Assembly (NCBI RefSeq): GCF_003416895.1
Contig: NZ_QVIO01000007.1
Span: forward strand, 62,001 to 126,000
Source: Duganella sp. BJB476
Lineage (GTDB): Bacteria; Pseudomonadota; Gammaproteobacteria; Burkholderiales; Burkholderiaceae_D
Direction of reading: 5' to 3'
Length of the DNA stretch: 64,000 bases
In this document: positions 1 through 12,020 of the stretch, one piece after another
Numbering within the stretch: position 1 is the stretch's first letter
Layout: every line of letters begins with the position of its first letter
Translations under genes and position numbers: made by a program
The notes under the pieces: generated by a model
Told to the model about the DNA's origin: nothing
Databases searched by the model: none
Seen by the model: the letters and a program-made list of their open reading frames with translations, nothing else

Positions 1-1289
1 GCATCGAGCAACTGGAACAATCGCAACGGCGGCTGTCGGAATCGGAGGCGCGCTTCAAGACCTTGTTCGACATGGCGCCGCTGCCGCTGACGGTGTCGGA
101 CCGCGACGGCCGCATCGTCGCCGCCAACCGCGCGGTCACGCACACCTTCGGCTCGGGCGCCGCCAACCTGATCGGCAAGCGCAGCGACGAGGTGCCGTTC
201 TGGGCCAGCACGCTGGAGCGCGACCGCATCTGGAAAATGTACCAGACCGACGGCGCGGTGCACGGCGCCATCGCCGGCGTGCTGCTGCCCGACGGCAGCG
301 TGGGCAGCGTGGCGATCTGGTCGTCGTCGCTGACCTTGGACGGCAACGACTCCATCATCTGGGCGCTGCTGGACCTGACCGAGGAGCTCAACGCCAAGCG
401 CGAGCTGAAGGACTTGAACATATCACTGGAATCGCGCGTGCGCGAGCGCTCGGCGGCGCTGGAACGCGCCAACGCGGACCTGAGCACGGCGCTGGAGACC
501 TTGCAGCATACGCAGGACGAGCTGCTGGCGGCCGAAAAAATGGCCTCGCTCGGATCGCTGGTGGCGGGCATCGCGCACGAGCTCAATACGCCGATCGGCA
601 ACAGCCTGCTGGCATCGACCGCGCTGCGCGACCGCGTGGTGGAGTTCGACCAGCACGTGGCGGCCGGCGCGCTGCGGCGCTCGGAGCTGATCGCCCACCT
701 GGAGGAAGTGCGCCTGGCCAGCCAGCTGATTTCCGGTTCGCTGCACAAGGCGGCCGAGTTGATCTCGTCGTTCAAGCAGATCGCCGTCGACCAGACCAAC
801 GACCAGCGCCGCCGCTTCGACCTGCTGTCGGCGGTGCACGACACCATGGCCACCTACATGCCGCGCCTGCGCCGCGCCGAATGCGAGGTGGTCCTGCAGA
901 TCCCGGAACGACTGAGCTTCGATTCCTATCCCGGCGCCTTGTACCAGGTGCTGAATAACCTCGTCAACAATACGCTCAACCACGCCTTCGACCAGCGCAA
1001 GGGCGGCACCATCACCGTGCGCGCGGAAGCGGTGGACGATGACATCGTCGAGTTGATGTTCAGCGACGACGGCGTCGGCATGCCGGAGGATGTGCTGCGC
1101 CGCGTGTTCGACCCCTTCTTCACCACCAAGATGGGCCAGGGCGGGACAGGGCTGGGGATGAACATCGTCTACAACATCGTCACCGGTGTGCTGGGTGGAC
1201 GCATCACCATCGATTCCGCACCCAACGTGGGCACGGCGGTGCGCATGCTGCTGCCCTACTCCGCGCCGCAGCGCGATCCTTCGCGCTAG
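1..1289 (+). CDS. PAS-domain sensor histidine kinase, C-terminal part (5' end outside window)
   Basis: The reading frame is open from base 3, so the gene starts upstream of the window. The visible part begins with the lead-in of a PAS sensor domain (RFKTLFDMAPLPL), followed by a helical linker rich in E, R and L. The dimerisation/phospho-acceptor box HELNTPIG follows; its His codon is at 576-578. The HATPase part shows the N box (NNLVNNTLNHAF), the G1 box (DDGVGMP) and the F/G2 region (DPFFTTKMGQGGTGLGMNIV). This is a complete transmitter that autophosphorylates on His and passes phosphate to a response regulator not present here. Its TAG stop overlaps the TAG stop of the convergent LytTR regulator by four bases (CTAG), so the two are not an operon. 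The stimulus is unknown. Confidence 0.93.
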   Translation, partial: IEQLEQSQRRLSESEARFKTLFDMAPLPLTVSDRDGRIVAANRAVTHTFGSGAANLIGKRSDEVPFWASTLERDRIWKMYQTDGAVHGAIAGVLLPDGSVGSVAIWSSSLTLDGNDSIIWALLDLTEELNAKRELKDLNISLESRVRERSAALERANADLSTALETLQHTQDELLAAEKMASLGSLVAGIAHELNTPIGNSLLASTALRDRVVEFDQHVAAGALRRSELIAHLEEVRLASQLISGSLHKAAELISSFKQIAVDQTNDQRRRFDLLSAVHDTMATYMPRLRRAECEVVLQIPERLSFDSYPGALYQVLNNLVNNTLNHAFDQRKGGTITVRAEAVDDDIVELMFSDDGVGMPEDVLRRVFDPFFTTKMGQGGTGLGMNIVYNIVTGVLGGRITIDSAPNVGTAVRMLLPYSAPQRDPSR

Positions 1290-2053
1290 CCTGCCGCCAG
1301 GCGGGCGCGCGCAGCTTCCACGTGGCGCTCGCTGACGGCAACCGTATCGCCGCAGCGCAGCGCCAGCAGGTAGCTGCCGTCGCCCACCACGGACATCGAG
1401 GAGAACTGCTCCGCGCCGACGATGGCGCGGCGGTGCACGCGGACGAAACGCGCCGGGTCCAGGTGCTCTTCAAGGCGGCTGAGCGGCATGCGGTACAACA
1501 CGCAGCGCTTCTCCAGGTGCAGCTTGACGTAGTTGCCGTCCGCCTCCAGCCACTGCACATCCTCAAGCCGTATGCACTCGATGCGGCCAATCGAACGCAC
1601 GCTGACCTGATGCCAGTAGCCCGCCGGCGCGGCCGCCGGCTGGGCCGCAACGTAGGCGCGCAGGGCCGGCGCAAAGCCCGCCAGCTGGCGCTGCGCCAGC
1701 ATCGCCGCCGCGCGCTCCAGCGTCTGCGCCAGGCGGGCGTCGTCGAATGGCTTGAGCAGGTAGTCCAGCGCATGCACTTCGAAGGCTTCGATCGCGTAGG
1801 CGTTGTAGGCGGTGACGAACACGATCAACGGCGGCTCCGCCATCGCGCTCAGGCTGCGCGCCAGGTCGATGCCGGATTCCTTCGGCATCTGCACGTCCAG
1901 GAACACCAGGTCCACCTCCTGCCGCGCCAGCAGCTCGCGGGCGGCGGCGGCGCTGGAGCATTCGCCGGCCACCTGCCACTGCGGGTGCCGCGCCAGCGCA
2001 TAGCGCAAGTTGATGCGCCCCGGTTCTTCGTCATCGACCAGCAAGACACGCAT
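1286..2053 (-). CDS. LytTR-family response regulator
   Basis: A 255-residue regulator with an N-terminal receiver domain (MRVLLVDDEEPG, phospho-acceptor Asp53 in FLDVQMP, Thr/Lys in VTAYNAYA and YLLKPF) and a C-terminal LytTR DNA-binding domain (RLEDVQWLEADGNYVKLH ... FVRVHRRAIV). The ATG at 2053 was chosen because it opens the receiver fold and is preceded by GAAGGAG at good spacing; the frame runs on upstream inside the kinase gene. It begins five bases after the stop of the upstream LytS-type kinase, so the two are co-transcribed. LytTR regulators usually activate genes through paired direct repeats. The divergent TonB-dependent receptor at 3316 is a possible target, which is inference only. 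Confidence 0.92.
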   Translation of the reverse strand: MRVLLVDDEEPGRINLRYALARHPQWQVAGECSSAAAARELLARQEVDLVFLDVQMPKESGIDLARSLSAMAEPPLIVFVTAYNAYAIEAFEVHALDYLLKPFDDARLAQTLERAAAMLAQRQLAGFAPALRAYVAAQPAAAPAGYWHQVSVRSIGRIECIRLEDVQWLEADGNYVKLHLEKRCVLYRMPLSRLEEHLDPARFVRVHRRAIVGAEQFSSMSVVGDGSYLLALRCGDTVAVSERHVEAARARLAAG

Positions 2054-2058
2054 CGTCG

Positions 2059-3171
2059 TCACTCCTTCGGGTACAAAGGCATGCGGATCGCCACTTCGAA
2101 GCGGCCGTCGCGCAAGGCGCTGTCCAGCGATGCCTGGCCGCGATAGGCCAGCTGCAAGCGCGCCCGCGTGTTGGCCAACCCCATCCCGAGTCCCGGATTT
2201 GGCGACGCGTCCGGCGTGACGGGATTGCTGATGCGGATGTGCAGTTGCGCGCCTTCGAGGTGCAGGTGAATGCGGATATCGCTGTCCCCTTCGTGACAAT
2301 CCAGGTCGTGACGCAGGGCGTTTTCGATCAGCGGCTGCAGCAGCAGCGGCGGACATTCACCGCCATGGACGTCGCCGATATCCATCTGCACTTGCAGGCG
2401 CGCCCGGTAGCGCAGGCGCTGCAAGGCGAGATAGTCGCCGACGAAGGCCAGCTCCTCGCCGACGCTGACCCAATCGCGGCCGCTGGCCGTCAGCGCGTAG
2501 CGCAGCAGATCGCTCAGGCGGTTGATGCCGTTCAGCGCCAGGTCGCCGTCGCTGGTGCGCACCAGCGCGCTGATCGCGTTCAAGGCGTTGAAGATAAAAT
2601 GCGGCTCCAATTGCGCGCGCAGGGCCAGCATGCGCTGGCGTTCCAGTTCCAGGTTGAGATGCAGGTTGTCGGTCAGCGCCTGCTGCCATGCCTTGTCCCG
2701 CGCCTGGCTGCGGCGCCAGACGCAAATGGCGGTGACCGCCGTGTAGGTTCCGGTCGCCCAGGCGAATTCGAGGAACACATCAAAACCGTGCGGCGACAGG
2801 AACAGGCGCAAGGCATGGGCCAGGTCCAGCACGCCGTCGGCGCGCACCGCGTCCAGCATCGCCATGTAGGCCAGCTGCAGCGGCAGGAAGATGAACACCA
2901 CCATCGCGTAGCAGCGCGCGATGGCGCGGGCGCTGGCGGTCAGCTCGGGCCAGCGCCGGAAGGCCAGGTACTGGCCGAAGCTGAGCGTCATCATCAGCGC
3001 GTGGTTCAGGTCCCAATTCAGCATCACGCGGCCGTAGCTGCGGCTGCCACCTTCGCGCAGCACGTCGCTGTAGACGCTGGCCGCGCCGGCCGCGCACAGC
3101 AGGCCCCACACCAGTAGATTGACCAGCAAGGTGTTGCGCACTTCGCGCCATGTGAGGGAGGGTTGATCCAT
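2059..3171 (-). CDS. LytS/YehU-type membrane sensor histidine kinase
   Basis: A 370-residue kinase. The N-terminal half holds several hydrophobic segments (for example NTLLVNLLVWGLL at the start and YAMVVFIFLPLQLAYMAM further on). The C-terminal half has the His_kinase/HATPase arrangement typical of kinases that partner LytTR regulators: QLEPHFIFNALNA with His191, then LLLQPLIENALRH as N box and GLGMGLANTRARL as G box. A TTG lies in frame at 3204, but the ATG at 3171 begins directly at a normal cytoplasmic lead (MDQPSLTWREV). It is the first gene of a two-gene operon with the LytTR regulator. Ligand unknown. Confidence 0.9.
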   Translation of the reverse strand: MDQPSLTWREVRNTLLVNLLVWGLLCAAGAASVYSDVLREGGSRSYGRVMLNWDLNHALMMTLSFGQYLAFRRWPELTASARAIARCYAMVVFIFLPLQLAYMAMLDAVRADGVLDLAHALRLFLSPHGFDVFLEFAWATGTYTAVTAICVWRRSQARDKAWQQALTDNLHLNLELERQRMLALRAQLEPHFIFNALNAISALVRTSDGDLALNGINRLSDLLRYALTASGRDWVSVGEELAFVGDYLALQRLRYRARLQVQMDIGDVHGGECPPLLLQPLIENALRHDLDCHEGDSDIRIHLHLEGAQLHIRISNPVTPDASPNPGLGMGLANTRARLQLAYRGQASLDSALRDGRFEVAIRMPLYPKE

Positions 3172-3260
3172 GACGGCGAGTATATCAGCCGCATGCGCCG
3201 CCAAAATGCGCGGCGGTGGAACATCGTCACGGCAATCCGGGCGCTCGTCACAAAGGTGGT

Positions 3261-3297
3261 TTGACGCGGCTGGTCCGGCGCGATACTCTGCGCCGGA
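3261..3297 (+). promoter_or_regulatory. Putative promoter and inverted repeat before the TonB-dependent receptor
   Basis: TTGACG at 3261-3266, a 17-base spacer and TACTCT at 3284-3289 make a weak sigma70-like promoter for the receptor gene at 3316. An 8-base perfect inverted repeat, TCCGGCGC (3274-3281) and GCGCCGGA (3290-3297), surrounds the putative -10 with an 8-base loop. It could be an operator or an early-transcript hairpin. The region is shared with the divergent kinase operon. Confidence 0.35.
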
Positions 3298-3315
3298 TTA
3301 ACTTACGCCCACTTC

Positions 3316-5400
3316 ATGAAATCTCTTTTACTGCTCTGCCTTGCGGCGAGCGCGAATGCACAAGACGCCGCCGACATGCAGCGCGTCGACATCACCGGTT
3401 CCGCAGCACAGACCCTGCGCCGCAACGACACGGCGGCCAAGATCGTCGTCGGCCGCGCGGACATCGAACAATATGGCGACACCACGCTGTCCGCCCTGCT
3501 CAAGCGCCAGCCCGGCATCTCGGTGGCCGGCGGCGAGGTGCGCATGCGCGGCCTGGGCTCAGGCTACACGCAGTTGCTGATCAACGGCGAGCCAGCGCCG
3601 CAGGGCATGTCCATCGACGCCATCTCGCCAGAACTGATAGAGCGCGTCGAGATACTGCGCACTGCATCGGCCGAATACAGCGCGCAGGCCATGGCGGGCA
3701 GCATCAACGTCATCCTGCGCAAAGGCAGCCGCGCGCAGCGCGACCTGAAACTGGGCATCGAAAACCTGCAAGGTGTGACCGGCCCATCCGCCACGATGCA
3801 GATCGCGGACCGCGACGGCGCCCTGTCTTACGGCCTGGCCGGCACGCTGAGTGATACCGGCTTCCGCAACACGCCAACCACCACCGAGCGAGTGGAAGGA
3901 CCGGCGGCACTGCGCACCTTCGCGGAACTGAACGAATCGCACCAGGCCAAGCTGAATCTGGCGCCACGCCTGAACTGGACGCTGGCAAACGGCGACACAC
4001 TGGCTTGGCAAAACCTGCTGGACCTGTACCGCACCAGCAGCCACGGGGACTCCCGCGAAACCAGCATCTACGGTGCATCGACCGCCTACCCAAACAACGA
4101 CTGGCACGCGCTGTCGCACACGACCTTCCTGCGCAGCGGCGTGACGTGGACGCATGCAGTCGGCGCGGACGGCAAGCTAAGCGTCAAGCTGGGTTACGAC
4201 TACAACCACCGTAACACCGACTATGCCTTCCACGGCGCCGGTGCCGACGGCACGCCGCTGTTCACGCGCGCAGTCACGTCGAACGCCGACGACGACAGCA
4301 TTACCACCAGCGGCAAATACCTGACCCGGCTGCGCGAAGCACACAATCTCGCCATCGGCTGGGACGGCGCCGACACGCGCCGCAGCGAGATGCGTCGCCA
4401 GGACGACAGCTCGGCCAGTGGCGCGGCGCTGGGCCAGCTGCTGCAAGAGTACGAGGCGCGTGTGCGCCGCATCGCTCTCTTCGCCCAGGACGAATGGGAT
4501 GTCACGCCGCGCCTGCAAGCCTATCTCGGCCTGCGCTGGGAGGGGCTGGACACCCGCACCGACGGCGCCCTGCTGGCGGCGGTGCAAAACCGCTCCAGCG
4601 TTTTCAGCCCTGTGGCGCAGATGATGTGGAAACTGCCGAATCAGGAGCGCGACCAGGTACGGCTGGCCCTCGCCCGCACTTACAAGGCGCCACCGACCCG
4701 CGACCTGCTGCCGCGCCGCTACACCATCAACAACGACAATGGCCCCACCAACCCCGACGTGCAGGGCAATCCCGATCTGCGGCCGGAACTGGCGTGGGGA
4801 TTGGACGCGGCGTATGAATCGTACTTCGGCAAGGAGGGCTCGGTGAGCGTATCGGCCTACGCGCGGCGCATCCGTGACGTGACGGTGCAGCGTCTGTTCG
4901 AACAAAACGGTTCCTGGGTGACGACGCCGTTCAACGGCGGCAAGGCCAAGGTGGCGGGCATCGAGTTCGACGCCAAGTTCCCGCTGCGTGCATGGCCGGT
5001 CGACGTACGCGCCAACGCGTCGCGCAACTGGTCGCGGCTGGACGCGGTGCCGGGGCCGGACAATCGCCTCAGCGCGCAAATCCCCTTCAGCGCCAACGTC
5101 GGGCTGGACTACCGCCCCGCAGGCGCGTTGACGCTGGGCTTCAACGCCGGCTTGCAGACCGGCGGCATGGTCAGGATCAGCGGCAGCCTGGCCAGCTACA
5201 CCGGCGTGACGCGCACACTGGATGGCTATGCGCTATGGAAGTTCGACAGCAAATCGCGGCTGCGCGTGTCGCTGCTGAACGTGCTGCATCAGGACCAGTT
5301 GCTCGGCCAGTTCTACGCCGACAGCGGCTACAGCACCGCGCGCACCTCCAGCACGCCAACCCGCGCCGGCATCCGCGCGGTCTACGAGCGCCAGCTTTGA
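3316..5400 (+). CDS. TonB-dependent outer-membrane receptor
   Basis: A 694-residue outer-membrane receptor. It opens with a short signal peptide (MKSLLLLCLAASANA) and has a plug domain over roughly residues 20-140: MQRVDITGS, ALLKRQPGISV, RMRGLGSGYTQLLINGEP, RVEILRTASAEYSAQAMAGSINVILRK. The rest is a beta-barrel with alternating aromatic/polar strands (QDEWDVTPRLQAYLGLRWEG, RLALARTYKAPPTRDLLPR, NPDLRPELAWGLDAAYE). The family imports siderophore complexes, cobalamin, sugars or peptides using TonB energy. No N-terminal signalling extension is present, so it is not a FecA-type transducer. The last residue is Leu rather than the usual aromatic. It is divergent from the LytS/LytTR pair, which may regulate it. 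Substrate cannot be read from the sequence. Confidence 0.9.
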   Translation: MKSLLLLCLAASANAQDAADMQRVDITGSAAQTLRRNDTAAKIVVGRADIEQYGDTTLSALLKRQPGISVAGGEVRMRGLGSGYTQLLINGEPAPQGMSIDAISPELIERVEILRTASAEYSAQAMAGSINVILRKGSRAQRDLKLGIENLQGVTGPSATMQIADRDGALSYGLAGTLSDTGFRNTPTTTERVEGPAALRTFAELNESHQAKLNLAPRLNWTLANGDTLAWQNLLDLYRTSSHGDSRETSIYGASTAYPNNDWHALSHTTFLRSGVTWTHAVGADGKLSVKLGYDYNHRNTDYAFHGAGADGTPLFTRAVTSNADDDSITTSGKYLTRLREAHNLAIGWDGADTRRSEMRRQDDSSASGAALGQLLQEYEARVRRIALFAQDEWDVTPRLQAYLGLRWEGLDTRTDGALLAAVQNRSSVFSPVAQMMWKLPNQERDQVRLALARTYKAPPTRDLLPRRYTINNDNGPTNPDVQGNPDLRPELAWGLDAAYESYFGKEGSVSVSAYARRIRDVTVQRLFEQNGSWVTTPFNGGKAKVAGIEFDAKFPLRAWPVDVRANASRNWSRLDAVPGPDNRLSAQIPFSANVGLDYRPAGALTLGFNAGLQTGGMVRISGSLASYTGVTRTLDGYALWKFDSKSRLRVSLLNVLHQDQLLGQFYADSGYSTARTSSTPTRAGIRAVYERQL

Positions 5401-5412
5401 ACGCGAGGCGAC

Positions 5413-6384
5413 TCAGTTACGTGTCAAATTTTTCCCGAAAAATTCGACTACCGACTTGTTGAAGGTTTGGTGAAAAGCCACGCGATCAAACCCTGCAGCG
5501 CTGGTACAAATAGCAGGGACCATGTTCGCGAATGCGACACTGCAAGGCGCCAGGAAGTCAAAATGGCCAGCTTTGGGCACCACCTGGTAGTCCGGTGCTT
5601 GCGGAAGAGCCAACCGAACCGCTTCGGCGAAACGCGGATGCGGCAGGATGACGTCATCCTCGGGACGCCAGAGTTGCACTGGTACCTTGACGTTTTTCAG
5701 TCCATCCGGCGAGAACGTGAACCCCAGGGCCGGTGCCGCCACAACCGCTGCCTTGACGCGATAATCCTGCACAAGGCTTGAATCGGGCGGCGCGATATCA
5801 GTCTGCCCGCTTTTCGCCATCACCTTGCAAGCAAAATCTTCTGGATGTTCGCGGCACATCGGGCCCACCTTGGAGAGATCCGCAAGCCCGCCTATGCTTG
5901 CCAGCGTCGTAAAGCCACCAGAAGAAAATCCGAACATCCCGATACGCGCTGAATCGATGGCGGCATGCCCGCCCCAGCTCGACAACATATGGTCGATCAC
6001 ACGGCTCATTTGTTTGGGGCGATCCATGATGTAGATGCTGCGACTCTGGTCAGCATAGTTGTCGCCAGTGTGGGTGACGGCAGCAACAACATAGCCCGCG
6101 TCAGCCAAGGCAATGGCTGTATCGTAGTGCTCCATGAACGAGCCTCCGGCGCCGTGCGACATCACCACCAACGGCAATGCGCGTCCTTCCACCGGGCCGT
6201 TGAGCGCAACCGACATCGTAGTTGGCCCCACTGACATGGACTGCGGTATTGCCTGGCTCGGATACCAGATGCCGATCGCCAGCGGCTTGCCGTTGGAATC
6301 GGCGGCAGATCCGTACTGGAATCCAGCGGCATGTGCCAGCGTCATGGCCAGGGTAGTCAAAGCGAAACACACTATCAATTTCAT
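5413..6384 (-). CDS. Secreted alpha/beta hydrolase (dienelactone hydrolase / PAF-acetylhydrolase-like)
   Basis: A 323-residue exported hydrolase. The ATG at 6384 gives a clean signal peptide (MKLIVCFALTTLAMTLAHA) and has AGGGAAA upstream; the frame continues 54 bases further without a better start. The alpha/beta hydrolase signs are the oxyanion region VVMSHGAGGS, the nucleophile elbow GFSSGG (catalytic Ser), an acidic residue in WRPEDDV and the catalytic His in PKAGHFDFL near the C terminus. This layout resembles predicted dienelactone hydrolases (COG4188) and PAF-acetylhydrolase-like periplasmic esterases. It is monocistronic and converges with the TonB receptor, leaving only 12 bases between them. 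Substrate unknown. Confidence 0.82.
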   Translation of the reverse strand: MKLIVCFALTTLAMTLAHAAGFQYGSAADSNGKPLAIGIWYPSQAIPQSMSVGPTTMSVALNGPVEGRALPLVVMSHGAGGSFMEHYDTAIALADAGYVVAAVTHTGDNYADQSRSIYIMDRPKQMSRVIDHMLSSWGGHAAIDSARIGMFGFSSGGFTTLASIGGLADLSKVGPMCREHPEDFACKVMAKSGQTDIAPPDSSLVQDYRVKAAVVAAPALGFTFSPDGLKNVKVPVQLWRPEDDVILPHPRFAEAVRLALPQAPDYQVVPKAGHFDFLAPCSVAFANMVPAICTSAAGFDRVAFHQTFNKSVVEFFGKNLTRN

Positions 6385-6483
6385 GGGATTTCCCTGTTCT
6401 GTTGGATAATCATTATGGAACAGGGATGCTGGGGCCAACAGTCCAGTGTGTCATGAAGTAGCACTGACATTTGTCACGAGACG

Positions 6484-6515
6484 AAAAAAAACCGGAGACT
6501 AGCTCCGGTTTTTTT
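6484..6515 (-). terminator. Intrinsic terminator after secA (bidirectional)
   Basis: Stem ACCGGAG (6491-6497) and CTCCGGT (6503-6509), loop ACTAG, with an A run before and a T run after, so it can work on both strands. It lies three bases beyond the secA stop codon. Confidence 0.9.
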
Positions 6516-6517
6516 GT

Positions 6518-9304
<2,787 letters not shown>

Positions 9305-9527
9305 GCTTGAATTCTTGAAAAAACGCCGTTAAAAAAAGCTCTGTAGGGGAAAAACGCCTTACCGCACGGAGTTCGACTATGGCAAAAGACGGTGATTTTA
9401 TCATGCGTCCGCGCCTACATTGGGTTATTGACCGGTTTAACAATAGCCCAAGAGTGAACAATGTCACAAAATTAAGCTATTTTAACCGGTGGTGACGTTT
9501 TTTTGCCCCTGTGATATGTTGCGCCAC

Positions 9528-10007
9528 ATGCGATTCAACTCTTCCAACTTGTCCATCAAACGCCGCGCCCCTGTCGGAGCGACCGATTTCCTGCGCCGCG
9601 ACGACAAAATGGCGGCGCTGCTGCCGGCCATCGAGCGCATGGCCTCGCTGCAAAAAGACTGCGCGGCGGCCCTGCCGGCCATGTTCAAGTACTGCGAGAT
9701 CCTGGCGTTCGAGGATGGGCAATTGACCTTGTCGCTGCCGAATGCGGCGCTGGCGGCCAAGCTCAAACAACAGCTGCCCAAGCTGCAGGACACGCTGGCG
9801 CGGCGCGGCTGGCAGGTGCACGGCGTGAAATTGAAGGTGCTGATGACCAAGCCGGCCGAGATCAAGGAGCAGATGCGCGCCCTGTGGCTGACGGAGGCGG
9901 CCGTGACGGCCTTCGACGAGCTTGGCGATGCGCTGGAGGACACCCCGCAGAACGCCACGCTGATCGCGGCGCTCAAGGCGATGGTGGCCAAGCGGCGGCA
10001 GACTTAA
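9528..10007 (+). CDS. dciA: DUF721 / DciA-like replicative helicase loader
   Basis: A 159-residue protein of the DUF721 family, which includes DciA, the ancestral loader of DnaB helicase in bacteria without DnaC. The conserved core is the N-terminal part with evenly spaced helices (DKMAALLPAIERM), a central beta section (YCEILAFEDGQLTLSLPNAALAAKLKQ, shown here in part) and LARRGWQVHGVKLKV. Several upstream in-frame starts exist; the ATG at 9528 gives the conserved MRFNSSNLSIKRR beginning. In betaproteobacteria this gene often lies between secA and lpxC, as here. It is divergent from secA and converges with lpxC with one base between stops. Symbol given from family membership and context; function not shown by the sequence alone. 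Confidence 0.72.
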   Translation: MRFNSSNLSIKRRAPVGATDFLRRDDKMAALLPAIERMASLQKDCAAALPAMFKYCEILAFEDGQLTLSLPNAALAAKLKQQLPKLQDTLARRGWQVHGVKLKVLMTKPAEIKEQMRALWLTEAAVTAFDELGDALEDTPQNATLIAALKAMVAKRRQT

Positions 10008-10008
10008 A

Positions 10009-10944
10009 CTAAGTTAGTGCCCACTCACGCGCCATCTGGCGCAGATACGACGGTGGCGCGACTTCATTGGTCTCGAACGAGACGATTTCATAGGCATCCG
10101 GATGCTTGAGCAACTCCAGCAGCAGCTGGTTGTTCAGCGCGTGGCCGGATTTGTGGGCCTCGTAGCTGGCCAGCAGCGGGTGGCCGACCAGGTAGAGGTC
10201 GCCGATGGCGTCCAGGATCTTGTGGCGCACGAACTCGTCGTCATAGCGCAGCCCGTCCGAATTGAGGATGCGATACTCGTCCATCACAATCGCGTTTTCC
10301 AGCGATCCGCCGCGCGCCAGGCCTATGCCGCGCAGCATTTCCACGTCCTGCATGAAGCCGAAGGTGCGGGCGCGGGCCACGTCGTGCACGTAGGAGACGT
10401 CGCCGAAATCCACATGGGCGCGCTGCTGGGTACCGTCGACCGCCGGATGGTTGAATTCGATGAAAAAGTCCAGCTTGAAGCCGTTGTACGGCGTCAAACG
10501 GGCCCATTTTTCCTTGTCGCCCGTGCCTTCGCGGATTTCCACCGGTTTCAGCACGCGGATGAATTTCTTCGCGACCGGCTGCTCTTGCACGCCAGCCTGT
10601 TGCAATAAATACACGAATGACGAGGCCGAACCGTCCATGATGGGGATTTCCTCGGCGCTGACTTCGATGTACAGATTGTCCAGGCCGAGGCCGGCGCAGG
10701 CCGACATCAGGTGCTCGACGGTCGACACGCGGGCGCCGTCCTTGACCAGCACGGAGGCCATGCGGGTATCGCCAACCGCCATCGCGCTGGCGGGGAACTC
10801 CACCACCGGGGTCAGGTCGACGCGGCGGAACACGATGCCGGTGTCCGGCGCGGCCGGGCGCAGGGTCAGCTCGACCTTGGTGCCGGAGTGCAGTCCGACA
10901 CCTGTGGTGCGGACCAGTTCTTTGATAGTGCGTTGTTTTAACAT
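10009..10944 (-). CDS. lpxC: UDP-3-O-acyl-N-acetylglucosamine deacetylase LpxC
   Basis: A 311-residue zinc amidase catalysing the first committed step of lipid A synthesis in the cytoplasm. Signs are MLKQRTIKELVRTTGVGLHSG at the start (given here as family lead), the zinc His in VEHLMSACAGLGLDN, the second zinc cluster HKILDAIGDLYLVGHPL (His and Asp ligands with the catalytic Asp nearby), and the substrate-gripping His in SGHALNNQLL. Length matches the family. It usually sits directly next to ftsZ or one gene away; here about 7.5 kb of other genes intervene. It converges with the DciA-like gene. LpxC level is normally set by FtsH proteolysis in enterobacteria; whether this applies here cannot be seen. 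Confidence 0.97.
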   Translation of the reverse strand: MLKQRTIKELVRTTGVGLHSGTKVELTLRPAAPDTGIVFRRVDLTPVVEFPASAMAVGDTRMASVLVKDGARVSTVEHLMSACAGLGLDNLYIEVSAEEIPIMDGSASSFVYLLQQAGVQEQPVAKKFIRVLKPVEIREGTGDKEKWARLTPYNGFKLDFFIEFNHPAVDGTQQRAHVDFGDVSYVHDVARARTFGFMQDVEMLRGIGLARGGSLENAIVMDEYRILNSDGLRYDDEFVRHKILDAIGDLYLVGHPLLASYEAHKSGHALNNQLLLELLKHPDAYEIVSFETNEVAPPSYLRQMAREWALT

Positions 10945-10998
10945 CCGACGATTATAGCGAAGTTGGGTCCGCCGCGCTGTCGGCGGAGTTTCCCATCG

Positions 10999-11934
10999 TC
11001 AAGGATGTTCGGCTTCCGCATGGACCGATTCGCGCCGCACCAGGTAGATGCCGCTGGCGATGATGATGCCGGCGCCGAGCAGCGTGTAGCCGTCGGGCAG
11101 CGTGTGCCACAGCAGCCAGTCGATCGCCACGCCCCAGGCCAGCGCCGAGTATTCGAACGGCGCCACCACCGAGGCCTTGCCGGAGCTGAACGCGCGCGTG
11201 ATCGCCAGCTGGCCGAGGAAGCCGCTCAGCGCCAGCGCCAGCAGCACCCAGCCGTCTTCGGCGCGCACCGGCACCCAGTGGCTGGCCGACATCGCCAGGC
11301 CGCCGGCCGCCATCAGCAACAGGTACCAGAACATCATCGATTCGTTGCTGTCGGTGCGGGCCAGCACGCGGCTGGTGATCGCGGCCATCGCGTAGCAGGC
11401 GGCCGAGCCCAGCAAGGCCAGCCCGCCCAGGGTCAGGAAGCCCGTGCCTTCGGGGCGCAGCACCACCAGCACGCCGAGCAGGCCGACCACGATCGCGACC
11501 CACTGGCCGATGCCGACCTTCTCCTTCAGCACGAACACCGACAGCGCCGTGATCAGCGACGGCGCGATGAAGAAGATCGAATACGCCTCGGCCAGCGACA
11601 GCGCCTTGAGGCCGTAGGCGAACGAAGTCAGCATGGCGATGCCGAGCACGCTGCGGAAGACGTGCATGCCCCAGCGCACCTGGAAGATGCCGCGGAAGGC
11701 GCCGCGATACAGCATGTAGCCGCACAGCAGCGGCAGCGAACTGAGCGCGCGCATGGCGGTCACTTGCGTGGCGGGATAGTGGGAGGACAGCACTTTCATG
11801 GTGGTGTCCATGAACGAGAACATGGCGACCGCGGCCAGCATCGCGTAGATGCTGCGCAGGTTTTCTGAGCGGGTGGCGGTGGACAGGGGAGCTCCTTGCG
11901 GCAGGTCCGTGCGGACCACTGGGAACGTCATCAT
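10999..11934 (-). CDS. EamA/DMT-family inner-membrane transporter
   Basis: A 311-residue integral membrane protein with about ten hydrophobic segments in two related halves, the layout of the drug/metabolite transporter (EamA, RhaT-like) family. Family-like stretches include AMFSFMDTTMKVL near residue 40, LSLAEAYSIFFIAPSLITAL, VLKEKVGIGQWVAIVVGLLGV at the end of the first repeat, and VVAPFEYSALAWGVAIDWLLW at the end of the second. Such proteins export metabolites, amino acids or nucleotides. Two adjacent ATG codons open the frame; the first was taken. A 7-bp hairpin (TCCGCCG/CGGCGGA, 10968-10987) follows the stop and may end the transcript. No substrate can be assigned. Confidence 0.87.
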   Translation of the reverse strand: MMTFPVVRTDLPQGAPLSTATRSENLRSIYAMLAAVAMFSFMDTTMKVLSSHYPATQVTAMRALSSLPLLCGYMLYRGAFRGIFQVRWGMHVFRSVLGIAMLTSFAYGLKALSLAEAYSIFFIAPSLITALSVFVLKEKVGIGQWVAIVVGLLGVLVVLRPEGTGFLTLGGLALLGSAACYAMAAITSRVLARTDSNESMMFWYLLLMAAGGLAMSASHWVPVRAEDGWVLLALALSGFLGQLAITRAFSSGKASVVAPFEYSALAWGVAIDWLLWHTLPDGYTLLGAGIIIASGIYLVRRESVHAEAEHP

Positions 11935-12020
11935 GGCGACGTTGGGAGCCAGGACCGGGTAGTGCCCGGACGCACCGATTATAGCAAGGCGATGCTTTCC
12001 TTGCAGAACGCCGCGCCGAC

